Positions 43,774-52,400 of a DNA stretch of 64,000 nucleotides are shown here, piece after piece (the first letter of the stretch is position 1; every line of letters begins with the position of its first letter). Both the position numbers and the translations under genes were made by a program. A model generated the notes under the pieces. That model saw nothing but the letters and a program-made list of their open reading frames with translations. It did no database searches and was not told the DNA's origin. Source of the stretch: Ornithinimicrobium sp. F0845 (GTDB lineage Bacteria; Actinomycetota; Actinomycetes; Actinomycetales; Dermatophilaceae); the NCBI RefSeq assembly GCF_023015765.1, contig NZ_JALKAL010000008.1:12857-76856 (forward strand), read 5' to 3'.

Positions 43774-44706
43774 ATGGGCAAGCACGTCATCTTCGGTGCC
43801 GGACCGGTGGGGAGCGCGCTCGCGCGGCTCCTGGTGGATCGCGGTGAGAGCGTGCGGGTCGTGACCCGCAGCGGGTCGGGGCTCGCCGGGACCGAGCCGG
43901 TCGCCGCCGATGCTTCCGACGCCGACCGCGTGCTCGCGGTCACCGAGGGGGCCGAGGTGATCTACAACTGCGTGAACCCGGCCTATCACCGCTGGGCCAC
44001 GGACTGGCCGCCGATCGCCAGCGCGCTGCTCGGCGCGGCGGAGCGGCACGGGGCGGTGCTCGCGACGACGAGCAATCTCTATGGGTATGGCGAGGTGTCC
44101 GCACCGATGACCGAGGCCACCCCGCTCGCGGCCACCGGGACCAAGGGCCGGGTGCGCGCGGCGATGTGGGCCGAGGCCGTGGCCGCGCACGAGGCGGGCC
44201 GGGTGCGTGCCTTCGAGGTGCGGGGCAGCGACTACCTCGGCGGCAGCTCGCTGCTCGGCATGATGACGCCACGGCTCGCGAAGCGGGCGACCGCGTGGTC
44301 ACCGGCGCCGCTGGACGTTCTGCGCACCTGGACCGACGTGCGTGACGTCGCGGCCCTGCTCGCCACGGGTGCCGGCGACGAGCGCGCCTGGGGTCGGGCG
44401 TGGCACGTGCCCAGCGCCGAGCCCCTCACCCTGCGTCAGCTGACCGCCGTGGCGGCCGAGCAGCTCGGCGTGCCGCACCGGGTCCGCGAGGTGCCGTGGC
44501 CGGTCCTGTGGACCGGTGGGCTCGTGGTGCCGACGCTGCGCGAGCTGCGTGAGACACGCCACCAGTTCACCCGGCCCTTCATCCTGGACTCGGATGCCGC
44601 GCAGCAGACCTTCGGGCTCGTCCCGCGGTCGGTCACAGACTCGGTGGCCTTCGACCTGGCGCAGCATGACGTGGCTCGCGAGGTGCAGGCCACGGCTGCG
44701 GGCTGA
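43774..44706 (+). CDS. NAD(P)-dependent epimerase/dehydratase-like protein
   Basis: The 310-residue extended-SDR-like protein opens MGKHVIFGAGPVGSALARLLVDRG, a Rossmann dinucleotide motif, and contains NCVNPAYHRWATDWPP, TTSNLYGYG, VRGSDYLGG and TWTDVRDVAALLATGAG. The catalytic Tyr-x3-Lys of true epimerases is not obvious, so it may be a reductase or regulatory NmrA-like protein. Two ATGs are adjacent; the second is spaced better (4 nt) from AGAGGA. A dyad upstream suggests regulation. Confidence 0.82.
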   Translation: MGKHVIFGAGPVGSALARLLVDRGESVRVVTRSGSGLAGTEPVAADASDADRVLAVTEGAEVIYNCVNPAYHRWATDWPPIASALLGAAERHGAVLATTSNLYGYGEVSAPMTEATPLAATGTKGRVRAAMWAEAVAAHEAGRVRAFEVRGSDYLGGSSLLGMMTPRLAKRATAWSPAPLDVLRTWTDVRDVAALLATGAGDERAWGRAWHVPSAEPLTLRQLTAVAAEQLGVPHRVREVPWPVLWTGGLVVPTLRELRETRHQFTRPFILDSDAAQQTFGLVPRSVTDSVAFDLAQHDVAREVQATAAG

Positions 44707-44773
44707 GGAGCAGTCCGCCAGCCTCCCGTCTCATCGGTCGGGAACGTGGAGAGGATCTCCTCCCCGTCGTGGC

Positions 44774-46183
44774 TCAGTCCGACGGTGAGGCGGTGGGCAG
44801 CGCACCCTGCTGGTGGGTGCGAGCCGTCAGCAGCGCACGGCCCAGCAGGATCACAGCCAGGGCGATGCCGGCCAGGGTGGTCCACAGCCCCGGCGCGATG
44901 AAGACCAGGACCATGGCGACCAGCGTCGGGACCAGGTAGACGAAGGCCTGCACGACGTAGCCGCCGAAGCTCGGCATGGTCACACCCGCGCTGTCGGCCA
45001 CGGCCTTGACCATAAAGTTGGGGCCGTTGCCGATGTAGGTGATCGCGCCGCAGAACACGGCACCCAGGCTGATCGCCACGAGATAGGGCTCATAGACCCC
45101 GGCGACCGCTGGTTCACCGCCGAGCTCGCGGGCCATCTCGAAGAACGTCACGTAGGTCGGGGCGTTGTCCAGCACCGAGGAGAGGCCACCGGTGAAGATG
45201 AAGAAGGTCACCTCGTTGAGTGGGAGGCTCGGCGCCAGCTGGGACAGGTACTTCAGGGCAGGGATCATCGTCAGGAAGATGCCGATGAAGATGGCCGCCA
45301 CCTCCAGGATCGGTCCCCAGGTGAACTTGTTGTCCTCGAAGCGAGCCACCTTGTCGCCGGTGAAGTAGGAGATGGCGGCCGCACCGAGGATGATGACCTC
45401 GCGCCAGGGGATCCAGTCCCCGAGGCTGGCGGTGCCGGTCTCGACGGCGTGCAGGTCGAGCGAGGGGGCGAGGGCGACGGCGGCGACGATGGCTGCCAGG
45501 TAGATGAAGTTCACCTTGCCCTTGACGCCCAGCTTGGTGACGGTGGTCCGGTCCAGGGTCAGGTCCTCGGGCCGCTCCTTGGCGTGGTACCGGCGGTCCA
45601 GCGCGTAGTAGGTCGCCAGCAGCAGGAGGTTGACGAACAGCCACATCGGCCACAGGGTGAAGGTCCACGTGAACGGGACGCCGCGAAGCATGCCCAGGAA
45701 GAGCGGTGGGTCACCCAGCGGGGTGAGCAGTCCGCCGCAGTTGGCCACGATGAAGATCGTGAACACGACGGTGTGGACGCGGAACTTGCGCTCGGCGTTG
45801 GTGTTCAACAGCGGTCGGATGAGCAACATCGCCGCGCCCGTGGTGCCGATGAAGGAGGCGATGAGGCCGCCGAAGGCCAGGAAGAGGGTGTTGTTGCGCG
45901 GTGTCGCCTCGATGTCCCCCTTGAGGAAGATGCCGCCGGAGACGACGAAGAGGCCGAGCAGCAGGGTGATGAACTGGGCGTACTCAAAGAGCGCGTGCAC
46001 GACGGCGCTGGTGTCCCCGCCGAGGATGAACCACAGCGCCACCGGCACGCCCAGGACGAGCGCGACCAGCAGCTGGACGCGCTGCTTCTCCCACCAGTGT
46101 GCGGTGGCTGGGATGAGAGGGGCCAACGCGATGGTGCCGAGCATCGCGGCGAACGGCAGGACGCTCCACCACTGGACTTCCAT
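44774..46183 (-). CDS. NhaD-like Na+/H+ antiporter (ion transporter superfamily)
   Basis: The 469-residue protein has 11-13 hydrophobic segments. Hallmarks are LAFGGLIASFIGTTGAAMLLIRPLL, IVANCGGLLTPLGDPPLFLGMLRGVPF and FIFTGGLSSVLDNAPTYVTFFEMA, the typical paired re-entrant motifs of the NhaD/ArsB-type ion transporter superfamily, plus ITYIGNGPNFMVKAVAD. It probably exchanges sodium for protons; citrate or arsenite transport is less likely. GGAGGGG precedes ATG MEVQWWSV. It is convergent with the epimerase-like gene and divergent from a two-component kinase. Confidence 0.88.
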   Translation of the reverse strand: MEVQWWSVLPFAAMLGTIALAPLIPATAHWWEKQRVQLLVALVLGVPVALWFILGGDTSAVVHALFEYAQFITLLLGLFVVSGGIFLKGDIEATPRNNTLFLAFGGLIASFIGTTGAAMLLIRPLLNTNAERKFRVHTVVFTIFIVANCGGLLTPLGDPPLFLGMLRGVPFTWTFTLWPMWLFVNLLLLATYYALDRRYHAKERPEDLTLDRTTVTKLGVKGKVNFIYLAAIVAAVALAPSLDLHAVETGTASLGDWIPWREVIILGAAAISYFTGDKVARFEDNKFTWGPILEVAAIFIGIFLTMIPALKYLSQLAPSLPLNEVTFFIFTGGLSSVLDNAPTYVTFFEMARELGGEPAVAGVYEPYLVAISLGAVFCGAITYIGNGPNFMVKAVADSAGVTMPSFGGYVVQAFVYLVPTLVAMVLVFIAPGLWTTLAGIALAVILLGRALLTARTHQQGALPTASPSD

Positions 46184-46335
46184 GTCCCCTCCGAATCTTC
46201 GGTCATGAGGTTGAGGTCACCCTATGACCCTCCCGCACGTCACGTGGGTCGTGTCTGACCAGGGCCGGAGGCGGGACCGCCGTAGGGATGAGGGGTCACC
46301 ATCCCAGGACGGTGCTGCGCACGACGCCGCCTGAT

Positions 46336-46341
46336 TACGCT
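46336..46341 (+). promoter_or_regulatory. -10 box of leaderless kinase promoter
   Basis: TACGCT lies 7 nt before the ATG of the sensor kinase, with no Shine-Dalgarno sequence. Confidence 0.45.
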
Positions 46342-46348
46342 TCCGATC

Positions 46349-48337
46349 ATGCAGAGTCTGTCGATCCGGGCCTCGTGGTGGCTGACCGCCGCGAGCTATG
46401 TCTGGGTCTGGGGGGTCCTGTCGGTGGCCTGGCCGTCGCAGCCGCTGCGCTGCTTCGGCCTGGCACTGTGCTTTGGGGTCATCGCGTGGGTCACCACCCA
46501 GCACCCGCTACCCGGGGTCCTGCTCACGACCGCTGCGCTGTCCGCGCTCGGCGTGATGGGCGTGGCGCCGCAGGATGCCACGATCGCCGGCATCGGGGCC
46601 GCGACCCCGGCGCTGTTGGGCCCGCTGTCCGTGGCGGGGCTCGTCGTGGGGTATCGGACACCGGTGCTGTGGGGTGTCTGGGCGGTGCCCTTCATGCTGA
46701 CGGTCACGGCATACTTCGGGCGCTGGGAGCTGCCGAGCCTGGTCTTCGGGATGCCGTTGCTGATGGTGCCGTGGTGGTTCAGCGCACAGGTGCGCTCCCG
46801 TGACGTGAGGCGCCGACAGGCCGCCGCGGACGCGGCGCGGCTCTCGCTCGTGGACCCGACCCTGCGGGCCCAGGTGGCGGCGGAGGCCGAGCGCGAGGAG
46901 GTGGCATCGGCCGCCTTCGACGCGGTCGGTGAGTTCGTGCAGCACATGACGCGCACGGCGCAGGACAGCCGGGAGGGTCTCGAGATCGACGCGATCGGGT
47001 CGATCCACCATGACGGGGAGCAGGCCACCGGCCGACTGCGGGCGCTCGTCGAGGTGTTGCGGGACGATGACTCGCCGGCACCCCATGACCCGGGGTCGGG
47101 GCAGGGCACCACGCCCCCTGAGTCCACCACGTGGGGGTGGCGCCGGGTCGCGCAGGACATCTGGCCCTCGCTCTGGCTGCTGGCGGTCGTCGCACTGGCC
47201 CCCCTGACCTGGCAGGCCCTCGGGGGCGTGGAGAGGGCGGTGCTGCCTCCGGCCCGCTTCGTCGTGCTGGCGATCGTCCCGCTCGGGGTCGCGCTGGCCC
47301 TGCGGAACCGGCTCCCGATCACTGCCCAGTTGACGGCCGCAGCGATCCTGGTGGTGGTGAACCTGACGGGGACCATCGACGTGGCTCGCGACGCGATCTG
47401 GCTGGCCGTCATCGGCGTGGGGCTCTCCTGGTCGGCGGGCCGCTCGGGCGACCGGCTGACGACCGCGGCATGGCTCGTCTTCAGTGTCGCCACCTGGTCG
47501 TTGGTCTGGGCGGACACCCGGGACTACCTGTGGATCCAGATCAGTCTGCACGTCCTGCCCTACGGGGTGGCGGCCGTCTGGGCGGGGCACCACGCGGCGG
47601 AGATCGAGCACCGCGCGCGGGCGTTGAGCCGTCAGGCGGAGATCGAGACGGCCGAGCAGGCCGCGGTCTCACGGGAGCGCCTGAACCTGGCCCGCGAGCT
47701 GCACGACGCGGCCAGCCACGCGGTCGGCACCATGATGATGCAGGCCAATGCGGCCCGTGTGCTGCGCACCCGCGACCCCGAGGCGGCCCGGGCGGCCCTC
47801 GACGCGATCGCCGACATCGGCCGGGAGTCGGCCCGGGAGCTGCACGCCCTCAGGTCGTCGGCGCCCCCGGCTCCCCGCACGCTCACCGAGGCCGCGACCG
47901 GCGCCGACGGGCGGGTCGACGTCGCCGAGGCCGTCGCCCCGCTGGTCACCGGCGCCCGCCGGGGAGGCGCACACGTCAGCACGACGCTCGACCTCCGGGC
48001 GGACCCGTCCCCGTTGGACGTGGTGCTGCTGCTGCGCGTGGTCCGGGAGGGTCTGGCCAACGCGGTGCGCCACGCGCCCGGCAGCGAGGTGACGCTGGAG
48101 GTGACCGTCAGCCCGACACGGATCGACGTCACGGTCAGCAACAGCCCGCCGCGCCAGGATCCGGGGCAGGATGTCCGCGTGACCTCCTCCATCGGGCTGG
48201 GCCTCGGGCTGCGCGGACTCCAGGAGCTACTCACCGAGCGCGGTGGCAGCCTGACGACCAGCGCCGAGGGCGACACCTACGCGCTGCGAGCCAGCTTCCC
48301 GGCATACTCCCCCGCCGACCCGGTGGTCATCCCATGA
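46349..48337 (+). CDS. NarL-type sensor histidine kinase with duplicated, degenerate N-terminal module
   Basis: The 662-residue protein reads as two kinase-like halves. The first has about five membrane helices (to about 150) and a helical segment at 183-243 (EEVASAAFDAVGEFVQHM to RLRALVEVLRDD) that resembles a HisKA_3 dimerisation helix but has AAFD where ELHD is expected, and no ATPase domain. The second has more membrane helices (about 270-405), an active HisKA_3 with His452 (ARELHDAASHAVGTMMMQ) and a HATPase domain (VREGLANAVRHAPG, GLGLGLRGLQELL). It overlaps the response regulator gene by ATGA. The signal sensed is unknown. Confidence 0.88.
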   Translation: MQSLSIRASWWLTAASYVWVWGVLSVAWPSQPLRCFGLALCFGVIAWVTTQHPLPGVLLTTAALSALGVMGVAPQDATIAGIGAATPALLGPLSVAGLVVGYRTPVLWGVWAVPFMLTVTAYFGRWELPSLVFGMPLLMVPWWFSAQVRSRDVRRRQAAADAARLSLVDPTLRAQVAAEAEREEVASAAFDAVGEFVQHMTRTAQDSREGLEIDAIGSIHHDGEQATGRLRALVEVLRDDDSPAPHDPGSGQGTTPPESTTWGWRRVAQDIWPSLWLLAVVALAPLTWQALGGVERAVLPPARFVVLAIVPLGVALALRNRLPITAQLTAAAILVVVNLTGTIDVARDAIWLAVIGVGLSWSAGRSGDRLTTAAWLVFSVATWSLVWADTRDYLWIQISLHVLPYGVAAVWAGHHAAEIEHRARALSRQAEIETAEQAAVSRERLNLARELHDAASHAVGTMMMQANAARVLRTRDPEAARAALDAIADIGRESARELHALRSSAPPAPRTLTEAATGADGRVDVAEAVAPLVTGARRGGAHVSTTLDLRADPSPLDVVLLLRVVREGLANAVRHAPGSEVTLEVTVSPTRIDVTVSNSPPRQDPGQDVRVTSSIGLGLGLRGLQELLTERGGSLTTSAEGDTYALRASFPAYSPADPVVIP

Positions 48338-48990
48338 TCCGCATCGTGCTCGCCGACGACCAGGCGCTCCTGCGGGCCGGCCTCCGATCGGTCCTGTCGG
48401 CCGAGGACGACTTCGCCGTCGTGGGGGAGGCCTCGGACGGCGCCCAGGCCGCACGCATGGCGCAGGCCCTCGACGCGGACATCGTGCTCATGGACATCCA
48501 GATGCCCACGGTGGACGGCATCGAGGGGGTGCGCCGCATCGTGTCCGGGGGCGTGCGAGCCAAGGTCCTCATGCTGACCATGTTCGACCTCGACGAGTAC
48601 CTCTACGGCGCGCTCCGCGCCGGGGCCGCCGGGTTCCTGCTCAAGTCGGCACAGCCCGAGGAGATCGTGCGGGCGGTGCGCGACGTCCACGAGGGAGAAC
48701 TGCTGTTCTCCCCAGAGGTCACCCGGCGGCTGGTCGAGGCCTACGTGCGGACTCCTCCCCCCAGCGACGGGGTGCCCCAGGCGCTCGAGTCACTGACCGA
48801 GCGTGAGCTCGACGTCGTGGCCGGCATCGCGCGCGGCCTGTCCAACGCCGAGATCGGCGGGGAGCTCTTCCTGGGTGAGACGACGGTCAAGGCGCACGTC
48901 AGCCACATCCTCGGCAAGCTCGCGCTCCGCGACCGGGTGCAGGTCGTCGTCCTGGCCTACGAGTCCGGCTTCGTGGGGCGCCAGGGCTAG
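48334..48990 (+). CDS. NarL/FixJ-type response regulator
   Basis: The 218-residue regulator has a receiver domain with Asp54 (IVLMDIQMP), the acidic pair of LADDQ and Lys of FLLKSAQ, plus a LuxR-type helix-turn-helix (LTERELDVVAGIARGLSNAEIGGELFLGETTVKAHVSHIL). It is the cognate partner of the preceding kinase, joined by a 4-nt overlap. Its targets are not evident nearby. Confidence 0.93.
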   Translation: MIRIVLADDQALLRAGLRSVLSAEDDFAVVGEASDGAQAARMAQALDADIVLMDIQMPTVDGIEGVRRIVSGGVRAKVLMLTMFDLDEYLYGALRAGAAGFLLKSAQPEEIVRAVRDVHEGELLFSPEVTRRLVEAYVRTPPPSDGVPQALESLTERELDVVAGIARGLSNAEIGGELFLGETTVKAHVSHILGKLALRDRVQVVVLAYESGFVGRQG

Positions 48991-49038
48991 GCACCGGCCG
49001 GGCGAGCGCCGTCCTCGCCGGTGCCTGAGACTGAGGCG

Positions 49039-50151
49039 ATGAGGACGGTCGGAGTGGAGGAGGAGATGCTCCTCGTGGACATGCAGGACGGGCGTGCCCA
49101 GTCGGTGCAGGGGCAGCTGGTGCTGCGCTCGGCCCTGCAGGACCCGGGGATGGCGCCCGCGGTGGTCGAGGGCGCGCTGGAGGGTGAGCTGCAGCGGGAG
49201 CAGGTGGAGACCCAGACGGCACCCTCGCGGGACCTGGCCGAGCTGGAGGAGCAGGTGCGCTACTGGCGGGGCGAGGCCGCCGAGGCGGCGCGGGCCGCGC
49301 ACTGCCGCGTCGCGGCCATCGCCACCTCCCCGCTCCCGTCCGGGCCGTCCCCCGCCGCCGGGGAACGCTATGCCTGGATCCGGGAGCACTATCAGCTCCT
49401 CGCCCGGCAGCACCTCAGCTGCGGGTTGCACGTGCACGTCGCCATCGACTCCGACGAGGAGGGTGTCGGCGTGGTGGACCGGGTGCGGGTCTGGCTCCCG
49501 GTGCTGCTGGCCCTCAGCGCCAACTCGCCCTTCGCCCACGGCGAGGACGCCGGCTTCCAGAGCTGGCGCAACCAGATGATGACCCGCTGGCCGTCCAGCG
49601 GGCCCACCGATCTCTTCGGGTCGCCGGAGGTCTACCACGCCCTGGTGCAGGACATGACGGCCACCGGGGTGCTCCTGGACAAGGGCATGATCTACTCCGA
49701 CGCGCGCCTCTCGCACCACTACCCGACCGTGGAGCTGCGCACCGCCGACGTCTGCACACGGGTGGAGGACACCGTGCTGATCGCCGCGCTCTCGCGCGCG
49801 CTGGTCGAGACGGCCGCCGCCAAGTGGGCCGCCGGCACGCCCGCCCCGCAGGTGCCCTCGACCTTGATCCGCCTGGCGAGCTTCCAGGCCAGCCGTCACG
49901 GGCTGAAGGAGGACCTGCTGGATCCCCTGACCTCGCGCCCCCGCCCGGCGTGGGAGGTGGTGGACGACCTCCTCGTCTGGGTGCGACCCGCCCTGGAGTC
50001 CGCGGGCGACCTGCCGCGGGTCGAGTCGGCGCTGGGGGTGATCCGCCAGGACGGGACCGGTGCCGACCTGCAGCGCCTCACGCTGGAGCGCACCGGGCAG
50101 CTGGTCGACGTCGTGGCGCAGGCGGTGCGGGTCACCGCCGGCCAGGAGTAG
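49039..50151 (+). CDS. YbdK-type carboxylate-amine ligase (GCS2 family)
   Basis: The 370-residue protein is a glutamate-cysteine ligase family 2 enzyme of the YbdK type. It shows MRTVGVEEEMLLVD (metal-binding Glu cluster), CGLHVHVAIDSDEEGV, LLALSANSPFAHGEDAGFQSWRNQMM and the final ELRTADVCTRVEDTVLIAALSRALVE. Homologues have weak glutamate-cysteine ligase activity, so the true substrate is unclear. MRTVGVEEE matches the family start; a GTG six codons upstream is possible. It stands between the two-component system and a sigma-factor operon. Confidence 0.87.
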   Translation: MRTVGVEEEMLLVDMQDGRAQSVQGQLVLRSALQDPGMAPAVVEGALEGELQREQVETQTAPSRDLAELEEQVRYWRGEAAEAARAAHCRVAAIATSPLPSGPSPAAGERYAWIREHYQLLARQHLSCGLHVHVAIDSDEEGVGVVDRVRVWLPVLLALSANSPFAHGEDAGFQSWRNQMMTRWPSSGPTDLFGSPEVYHALVQDMTATGVLLDKGMIYSDARLSHHYPTVELRTADVCTRVEDTVLIAALSRALVETAAAKWAAGTPAPQVPSTLIRLASFQASRHGLKEDLLDPLTSRPRPAWEVVDDLLVWVRPALESAGDLPRVESALGVIRQDGTGADLQRLTLERTGQLVDVVAQAVRVTAGQE

Positions 50152-50189
50152 CCCGTCAGCTGACGTGGGCGAGCGCCGAGAGCCCACTC

Positions 50190-50213
50190 AACCTTTCGCC
50201 ACCCCGTCCCGTT
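50190..50213 (+). promoter_or_regulatory. Candidate autoregulated ECF promoter (AACC-N16-CGTT)
   Basis: CAACCTTT and CGTTGAG with 16 nt between AACC and CGTT match the arrangement upstream of the other SigE-family gene. CTCAAC/GTTGAG is also a perfect 6-bp dyad. Confidence 0.5.
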
Positions 50214-50219
50214 GAGAGG

Positions 50220-50248
50220 ATGGGTCCGGCCGTCCGGGACGGACCCAT
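50220..50248 (+). other. Leader hairpin of the sigma operon
   Basis: ATGGGTCCG and CGGACCCAT form a perfect 9-bp stem with an 11-nt loop, between the putative promoter and the Shine-Dalgarno GAGGTGAG. It would lie in the 5' leader. Confidence 0.5.
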
Positions 50249-50263
50249 GAGGACCGAGGTGAG

Positions 50264-50770
50264 ATGAAGAAGGCGCACGAGGAGGAGTTCACGGACTTCG
50301 TCCGTGGCGTCTCCCCCCGCCTGCTCACCTCGGCGTGGATGCTCAGCGGCGACCCGCACGTCGCCGAGGAGCTCGTGCAGGAGGCCCTGGCCCGGGTCTA
50401 TGCCAACTGGCGGCGGACCCGGGGAGACAACCCGACGGCCTACGCCCGGCGGGTCCTGGTCAACCTCCACACCGACCGATGGCGCAAGGGTCGCCGGGAG
50501 ACACTCACCGACAGCGTCCCGGAGTCGGCGCTGCGCGCCGCCCCCGGGCCGGAGCATCGCGTGGACCTGGCCCTCGACCTGGCCAGCGCCCTGCAGGGGC
50601 TCCCGCGCCGCGAGCGTCAGTGCGTGGTGCTGCGGCACTACCTCGACGTGTCCGAGAAGGACGCCGCGGCCACGCTCGGCGTCTCGACCGGCACGGTCAA
50701 GAGCTCAACGTCCCGCGGGCTGGCCGCACTGCGCGCCGCCCTCACCGAAGGGGAACCAAGCCATGTCTGA
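50264..50770 (+). CDS. SigE-family ECF RNA polymerase sigma factor
   Basis: The 168-residue protein has region 2 (FVRGVSPRLLTSAWMLSGDPHVAEELVQEALARVYANW) and region 4 (LQGLPRRERQCVVLRHYLDVSEKDAAATLGVSTGTVKSSTSRGLAALR). GAGGTGAG immediately precedes the ATG. The gene overlaps the following membrane protein by 8 nt, the same layout as the sigma pair at 15.0-17.7 kb. Confidence 0.92.
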   Translation: MKKAHEEEFTDFVRGVSPRLLTSAWMLSGDPHVAEELVQEALARVYANWRRTRGDNPTAYARRVLVNLHTDRWRKGRRETLTDSVPESALRAAPGPEHRVDLALDLASALQGLPRRERQCVVLRHYLDVSEKDAAATLGVSTGTVKSSTSRGLAALRAALTEGEPSHV

Positions 50771-52259
50771 CCAACTCGACAACTCCGCTGAGCCGGAGCA
50801 GTGGGCGCCCGTGGACCTGCTCGAACGGGCTGACCAGCTGTCACCGCAGATGTCCCTCGATCCAGGTGCGGTCCTGGCCGCGGGGCGCCAGAAGGTGCGC
50901 CGCCGCCGGGCGCTCGCGGGGGGCGTCGGAGCGCTGGCTCTGGCCGGGGCCGTGGGTCTGGGCGGCGTGCTGGACCCGTTCACCACCGACGCCCCGATGG
51001 TCCCTGCCGCGGTCGACTGGGCGCAGGGACTCTCCGTCGAGGTGCTGGACAACCAGCCGCACCCCAGCGAGGTCGGCCGGACCCACTGGCAGGGGGAGCT
51101 GCGCAGCGGCGAGGGCGATGCCCGTCCCGATCTGGTCGTCACCAAGGACGGTGTGCAGCTGGACCCGATCCAGGCGGAGGACGGACCGGGGGACGTGCTG
51201 GTCTACCGGTCGGGCACCCTGGTCGTCGCAGTCTGGGCCTCACCGGCCGGCAGCACCGGTGAGCGGCCCCTGTGGAACCCCGGGTCGGAGTGGGGCCAGG
51301 GTGGTGACTTCATGGTCGACGGCGCGCGACTCTGGTATGCCAGCACCGAGTTCGTCGAGAGTGCCGACCCAGGACTCCAGGAGCTCTACTGGTTCAGCGA
51401 GGACGCGGGACACGCGGCCAGCGGCGCACCCGTGGAGAGCACCGTGCTCACCGCGGGGGACACGCGCGCTGTCGTCATGATCGACGAGGCGCGGGGCGTC
51501 TGGGGCACCAGTGCCCGAGCCACCACCATCGACGGCAACGTGCACATCGGCGACCTGGTGTCCGGCGCCGGCACGACCGGGTGGCTGTCGGGCCCGGTCG
51601 TCCCTCCCCCGAACGGTGGTCCCGCCCCGGAGCCCGCCGACGTCGTGCCCACCACGATCGCGGTCCTGCCCCCGGGGGCCACCCTGACCCCGAGCGACTC
51701 CGCCACGACCGAGGTGGTCCAGGGAAGGATCGGGTCCCACACCGTGGTGCTGGCCAGTGACCCCACGCTGACTGGGTCCGTGCCGCAGATCGAGTATGCC
51801 GTGGGAGACCAGACCTACAACCTCCAGTCCTTCATGGAGTCCGGTGCGCGCACCCTGGAGGTGGGTGACGTGAGCGTCCAGCTCAGCGGCACCCCGGACG
51901 GACTGCAGCTCTTCGTCGCACCCGGACGCTCCACCGTCCTGCCCAACGACGCGCTCGAGGAGGGCGGTGCCGTCCTCACCGCCGTCGCGGGCGGCCGGCT
52001 GCTGGTGGTGCCGGGCTGGGAGCCCGCCGATCTCGACGACGTGCAGGTGCAGGTGACCGGCGACCCCGACGGCTGGGTCTCACCTGAGGGTGCCTACGCC
52101 GGGCAACTCTTCGACGGCACCCCGTTCGTCGCCCTCGCCCTCGACGAGGGCGTGCTCGCCGAGGGCGAGACGGTGCAGGCCGTCGGTGTCGCCGGGGGTG
52201 ACACGGTCGCCCCGCACGACCTTGAGGAGGGGGTGCACCTCAGCGCCCTGACGCCGTAG
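50763..52259 (+). CDS. Membrane-anchored anti-sigma-like protein
   Basis: The 498-residue protein has a cytoplasmic N-terminus (MSDQLDNSAEPEQWAPVDLLERADQLSPQM, GAVLAAGRQKVRRRR), one transmembrane helix at about 52-72 (ALAGGVGALALAGAVGLGGVL) and a large outer part rich in beta-strand motifs with a Pro-rich linker near 285. No cysteines or zinc motif are seen in the cytoplasmic part. Coupling to the sigma gene by an 8-nt overlap suggests it controls that factor; the outer domain is unrecognised. It differs in sequence from the partner of the first sigma factor. Confidence 0.75.
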   Translation: MSDQLDNSAEPEQWAPVDLLERADQLSPQMSLDPGAVLAAGRQKVRRRRALAGGVGALALAGAVGLGGVLDPFTTDAPMVPAAVDWAQGLSVEVLDNQPHPSEVGRTHWQGELRSGEGDARPDLVVTKDGVQLDPIQAEDGPGDVLVYRSGTLVVAVWASPAGSTGERPLWNPGSEWGQGGDFMVDGARLWYASTEFVESADPGLQELYWFSEDAGHAASGAPVESTVLTAGDTRAVVMIDEARGVWGTSARATTIDGNVHIGDLVSGAGTTGWLSGPVVPPPNGGPAPEPADVVPTTIAVLPPGATLTPSDSATTEVVQGRIGSHTVVLASDPTLTGSVPQIEYAVGDQTYNLQSFMESGARTLEVGDVSVQLSGTPDGLQLFVAPGRSTVLPNDALEEGGAVLTAVAGGRLLVVPGWEPADLDDVQVQVTGDPDGWVSPEGAYAGQLFDGTPFVALALDEGVLAEGETVQAVGVAGGDTVAPHDLEEGVHLSALTP

Positions 52260-52400
52260 AACGCGGGTGAACCACCCCGGCGTGCACGCCCCGGGAGGAC
52301 CCCAGCGCGCGGCATTATACGAATGGCCCTAGCCGTCGACACCCCGACCACCCTAGGATGGTGGGTAAGCAATGAGTGCGCGGACGGCAAGGGACATGCC

